Assembly (NCBI GenBank): GCA_003162615.1
Contig: PMNG01000149.1
Span: forward strand, 1 to 7,878
Reading direction: 5' to 3'
Source: Methanothrix sp.
GTDB lineage: Archaea > Halobacteriota > Methanosarcinia > Methanotrichales > Methanotrichaceae
Length of the DNA: 7,878 bases
The notes under the pieces: generated by a model
Told to the model about the DNA's origin: nothing
What the model saw: the letters and a program-made list of their open reading frames with translations, nothing else
The model's database searches: none
Position numbers and translations under genes: made by a program
In this document: in pieces, positions 5,796 to 7,878 of the stretch
Position numbering within the stretch: position 1 is the first letter of the stretch
How the letters are laid out: every line of letters starts with the position of its first letter

Positions 5796-6134
5796 ATGAA
5801 GAAGATCGAAGCGATAATTCGGCCCGAAAAGTTGAATGCTGTGCGGGTGGCCCTGGACCAGAAAGGGTTCTCCAGCATGACCGCCACCGAGGTAAAGGGC
5901 CGAGGCAGACAGAAGGGCATCGCCCTCCAGTGGCGGGCTGGCGACTACCGGGTGGAGTTCCTGCCTAAGGTGAAGCTGGAGATAGTGGTGGACGATAAAG
6001 ACGCAGAGACGGTAATAGACGCCATCTGCGACACAGTGCAGACTGGAGAGGTGGGGGACGGAAAGATCTTCGTTTACCCGGTAGAGGATGTAGTCAGGGT
6101 AAGGACGAAAGAGAGAGGGTGCACTGCGGTTTAG
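5796..6134 (+). CDS. glnK: PII nitrogen regulatory protein GlnK
   Basis: A small trimeric signal protein that senses ATP/ADP and 2-oxoglutarate and binds the Amt channel with its T-loop. The ATG at 5796 gives MKKIEAIIRP and exactly the family's usual 112 residues. It has a GAGGT ribosome site just upstream, whereas the ATG at 5766 lies inside amt and would add ten untypical residues. The T-loop is about residues 37-55 (RGRQKGIALQWRAGDYRVEF) with Tyr51 at the position uridylylated in E. coli; whether it is modified here is unknown. The B-loop TGEVGDGKIFV is at 83-93, followed by Arg101 and Arg103, which contact nucleotide in PII proteins. Residues 56-66 (LPKVKLEIVVD) are the conserved core strand. 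It is co-transcribed with amt. The naming (GlnK rather than GlnB) rests on linkage to amt. Confidence 0.97.
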   Translation: MKKIEAIIRPEKLNAVRVALDQKGFSSMTATEVKGRGRQKGIALQWRAGDYRVEFLPKVKLEIVVDDKDAETVIDAICDTVQTGEVGDGKIFVYPVEDVVRVRTKERGCTAV

Positions 6135-6167
6135 GTGCGCTCTTTCCTTCTCTTTTATTACGTTTTT
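6113..6167 (+). terminator. Stem-loop plus T-rich tract ending the amt-glnK operon
   Basis: GAGAGGGTGCAC (6113-6124) can pair along all 12 bases with GTGCGCTCTTTC (6135-6146), counting three G-U pairs, around a 10-base loop whose last three bases are the glnK stop codon TAG (6132-6134). A pyrimidine/T-rich stretch follows (6147-6167, ending in five T). Archaeal termination depends mainly on the T tract; the stem may also stabilise the 3' end of the message. Confidence 0.55.
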
Positions 6168-6223
6168 CGTAGTCTTTCAAGTTGCCGATTCAACTATATG
6201 TTTCGTTTTCTTAGCAACTATCT

Positions 6224-6240
6224 AAAATAAGTTTATATTT
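6224..6240 (+). promoter_or_regulatory. BRE/TATA promoter of the CHAT-STAND gene
   Basis: An A-rich BRE-like stretch (AAAATAAG, about 6224-6231) precedes the TATA sequence TTTATATTT (6232-6240). The predicted transcription start is near 6262, directly before the AAGGA ribosome-binding sequence (6263-6267) and the ATG at 6273. The gene therefore seems to be transcribed independently of amt-glnK. Confidence 0.5.
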
Positions 6241-6272
6241 AGGAACTGACATGGCATCTTCGAAGGACTCCC

Positions 6273-7878
6273 ATGCCAGACAAATCTTCATCTACGGACT
6301 CTGCCTTTCGCGTTCTCGTTGTAGTTTCAAGACCGCTAGATCTTGACGAGCTGCCTATCATAGCCGACCAGTGGGCCTTGATAAACGGCCTAGCCACTGT
6401 AAAAGCCCCAGTAGAAATTAAAGTTCTTCGTCCGCCGACCATCGAGAGCTTGCAAATCGAGATCTTTAGTGGTTACGACATTCTTCACTTCGACGGGCAT
6501 GGCACTTTTGCAGTTGCCTGCCCTAACTGTAGCAAGCTTAACTCTCCTTCAAGTAAGAAATGTAGCCGGGAGAACTGTGGAGCGTCTCTTGAGAAGGAGA
6601 AACCTCGTGGCTATCTGGCCTTTGAAAAGGATGATGGCACAGAGGATGCCCTGGCAGCAGATGAGCTGGCTGAGATGTTGCAGTCCATTCCTGGATCGCC
6701 CACTAAGCTAATAATGCTCAGCGCCTGTGAGTCTGCTAAAGGCGGAAAAAATAGCCTGGCAGCTTCACTGATTAGGAGCGGTTTGCCTTGTGCACTGGGA
6801 ATGAAGGTGTCAGTGCCCGTTGCCTTGACTATCGCCCTTTCCAAGGCATTATACTCTGGCCTGGGCGCAGGAATGACCATCTCCAACGCTTTTAAATCAG
6901 GAGTCTCGGCTCTGTCCAGGCTTCCAGACATTGAATTCCAAGAACCTGATTCTAGGGAAGTTAAAAGGATTAGGGCCAAGGACGTGCCTGAGCTTAAGGG
7001 CGATGGAGGCATAATACTTGCACAACCCAAGACTCACGGTTCGCTGATCCTGGAAAAGACAAACATTTTTGGAGTTCCGGATTACGATTTCGTGGGCGAG
7101 TTCATCCGCGGCGATCCGCCGCGAGGTAGGAAGGACCTTTTGTTCCAGGTCATCAAGGCTTTGAACAACAGCGAGAAGCTTGTGGTGCTGACCGGTCAGG
7201 GCGGCATTGGCAAATCCGTCCTGGCTGCGGTGGCGGCAAGGCGCATCGCCTGGCGATATCCGGGAGGGGTCTTCTGGAGAAGCGCAGCCGACATAGAGAA
7301 CATGGACCTTAGCAAACTTCTTGATGCATTTGACAATATATTCGGCTATGAGTTTCGGACATTGCCGCCGGATGCAAAACAGACCAAAGTCATGAGTTAT
7401 TTACAGGACCCTCTGACACAAAGCCTCATCGCAGTTGATAACGCGGAGATGATAAAAGATCCGGCTATCTGGCGGTTCCTGGAAGGCTTGCCCCAGTCTA
7501 GCGCAGCTCTCGTTACAACACGCGAGGCGCTCAAACGAGAGGGAACGCAGATAAACGTTATACAGATGGAACCGCTTGAAGCTGCCAGATTTTTTAAAAC
7601 AGAGGCCCGAAGGAGATCTCCTAGGTGGGGCGAGCACCTACAGAAATCAGAAACCGATGCACTTGATGAGATAACCAAAATCCTGGAAGGCCATCCCCTG
7701 GGAATAAAACTGGCTGCTGCTCTGGTGTCGAGCGATTCACTTGAGAACATACAACAGAATCTAAGGAAAGCGCCGCCCAAAGAGATCTCGGATCGCTTTG
7801 ACTTCTCCTACAATACGCTCACCGAAGGCCAGCAAAAGCTGCTTCAAAGAATGGCCGCTTTTGTTGGTTCTGTTGCAT
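6273..7878 (+). CDS. CHAT protease-NB-ARC (STAND) ATPase protein, 3' end outside window
   Basis: A cytoplasmic multidomain protein: 535 residues are visible and the frame is open at the window edge. Residues 12-250 are a CHAT domain, a caspase/separase-like cysteine peptidase. It begins FRVLVVVSRPLDLDELP, with catalytic His76 in LHFDGHG and Cys152 in LSACES. Between these lie Cys83, Cys86, Cys97 and Cys102, a likely zinc knuckle. After a linker comes an NB-ARC ATPase: Walker A GQGGIGKS (308-315), Walker B SLIAVDN (384-390), the sensor-like ALVTTRE (412-418) and the GLPL-type LEGHPLG (471-477). A winged-helix segment then starts (about 508-535). Such proteins usually continue into TPR or other ligand-sensing repeats, which would lie beyond the window. 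The ATG at 6273 is chosen because AAGGA lies 5 bases upstream and an in-frame stop occurs at 6240. By family, nucleotide-driven oligomerisation after sensing a trigger would activate the protease, as in defence or cell-death systems; the trigger and target are unknown. Confidence 0.9.
   Translation, partial: MPDKSSSTDSAFRVLVVVSRPLDLDELPIIADQWALINGLATVKAPVEIKVLRPPTIESLQIEIFSGYDILHFDGHGTFAVACPNCSKLNSPSSKKCSRENCGASLEKEKPRGYLAFEKDDGTEDALAADELAEMLQSIPGSPTKLIMLSACESAKGGKNSLAASLIRSGLPCALGMKVSVPVALTIALSKALYSGLGAGMTISNAFKSGVSALSRLPDIEFQEPDSREVKRIRAKDVPELKGDGGIILAQPKTHGSLILEKTNIFGVPDYDFVGEFIRGDPPRGRKDLLFQVIKALNNSEKLVVLTGQGGIGKSVLAAVAARRIAWRYPGGVFWRSAADIENMDLSKLLDAFDNIFGYEFRTLPPDAKQTKVMSYLQDPLTQSLIAVDNAEMIKDPAIWRFLEGLPQSSAALVTTREALKREGTQINVIQMEPLEAARFFKTEARRRSPRWGEHLQKSETDALDEITKILEGHPLGIKLAAALVSSDSLENIQQNLRKAPPKEISDRFDFSYNTLTEGQQKLLQRMAAFVGSVA

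Noticed and set aside
6251..6346. Short ORF of 31 codons with an upstream AGGA, overlapping the start of the CHAT gene
   Set aside because: It lies in a different frame, has no recognisable protein features, and the CHAT frame from 6273 has a better ribosome site and full domain homology. A leader peptide cannot be excluded but nothing supports it.
1..7878. CRISPR arrays, rRNA, tRNA and insertion-sequence terminal repeats
   Set aside because: I looked for regularly spaced repeats, cloverleaf-like segments and transposase-flanking inverted repeats and saw none that hold up.

Overview
The window looks like a euryarchaeal chromosome segment, most likely from a methanogen of the Methanothrix (Methanosaeta) / Methanosarcinales type. 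The basis is: AT-rich TATA boxes with purine-rich upstream elements lying about 25-35 bases before start codons; short or nearly absent leaders; a GlnK of archaeal character; an integrase ending in the tail PQLGI, which I associate with methanogen integrases; and a secreted beta-rich protein (162-827) resembling a family I associate with Methanothrix. The genus is inference from memory, with no search behind it.

Left part (1-3640). Two leftward genes encode small exported proteins of unknown function (162-827 and 951-1415). A divergently transcribed winged-helix regulator follows (start near 1603, or an in-frame ATA at 1582, to 1959). Convergent with it is a two-gene leftward operon: a protein with a ribbon-helix-helix-like N-terminus, a coiled coil and a C-terminal winged helix (3064-3579), translationally coupled through an ATGA overlap to a tyrosine recombinase (2123-3067). 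This operon abuts the broken 5' end of a rightward alkaline-phosphatase/sulfatase-superfamily gene. Only the C-terminal half of that gene remains (about 3624-4319), so I read 2123 to about 3640 as one end of an integrated element that disrupted it.

Middle part (4320-6170). A clear nitrogen operon: a regulatory region with a perfect 14-bp palindrome, a 16-base direct repeat with 30-bp period and a TATA box; then amt (ammonium channel, 4526-5788), a 7-base gap, and glnK (PII protein, 5796-6134). A stem-loop with the glnK stop codon in its loop, followed by a T-rich tract, probably ends the transcript.

Right part (6171-7878). A separate promoter drives a large gene that runs off the window (6273 to beyond 7878). 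Its 535 visible residues form a CHAT caspase-like protease domain followed by an NB-ARC/STAND ATPase and the start of a winged-helix region. This is the most interesting gene here. Proteins of this build are candidate NTP-dependent conflict, defence or cell-death effectors, and this one carries a four-cysteine zinc-knuckle-like insert between the catalytic His and Cys of the protease domain.
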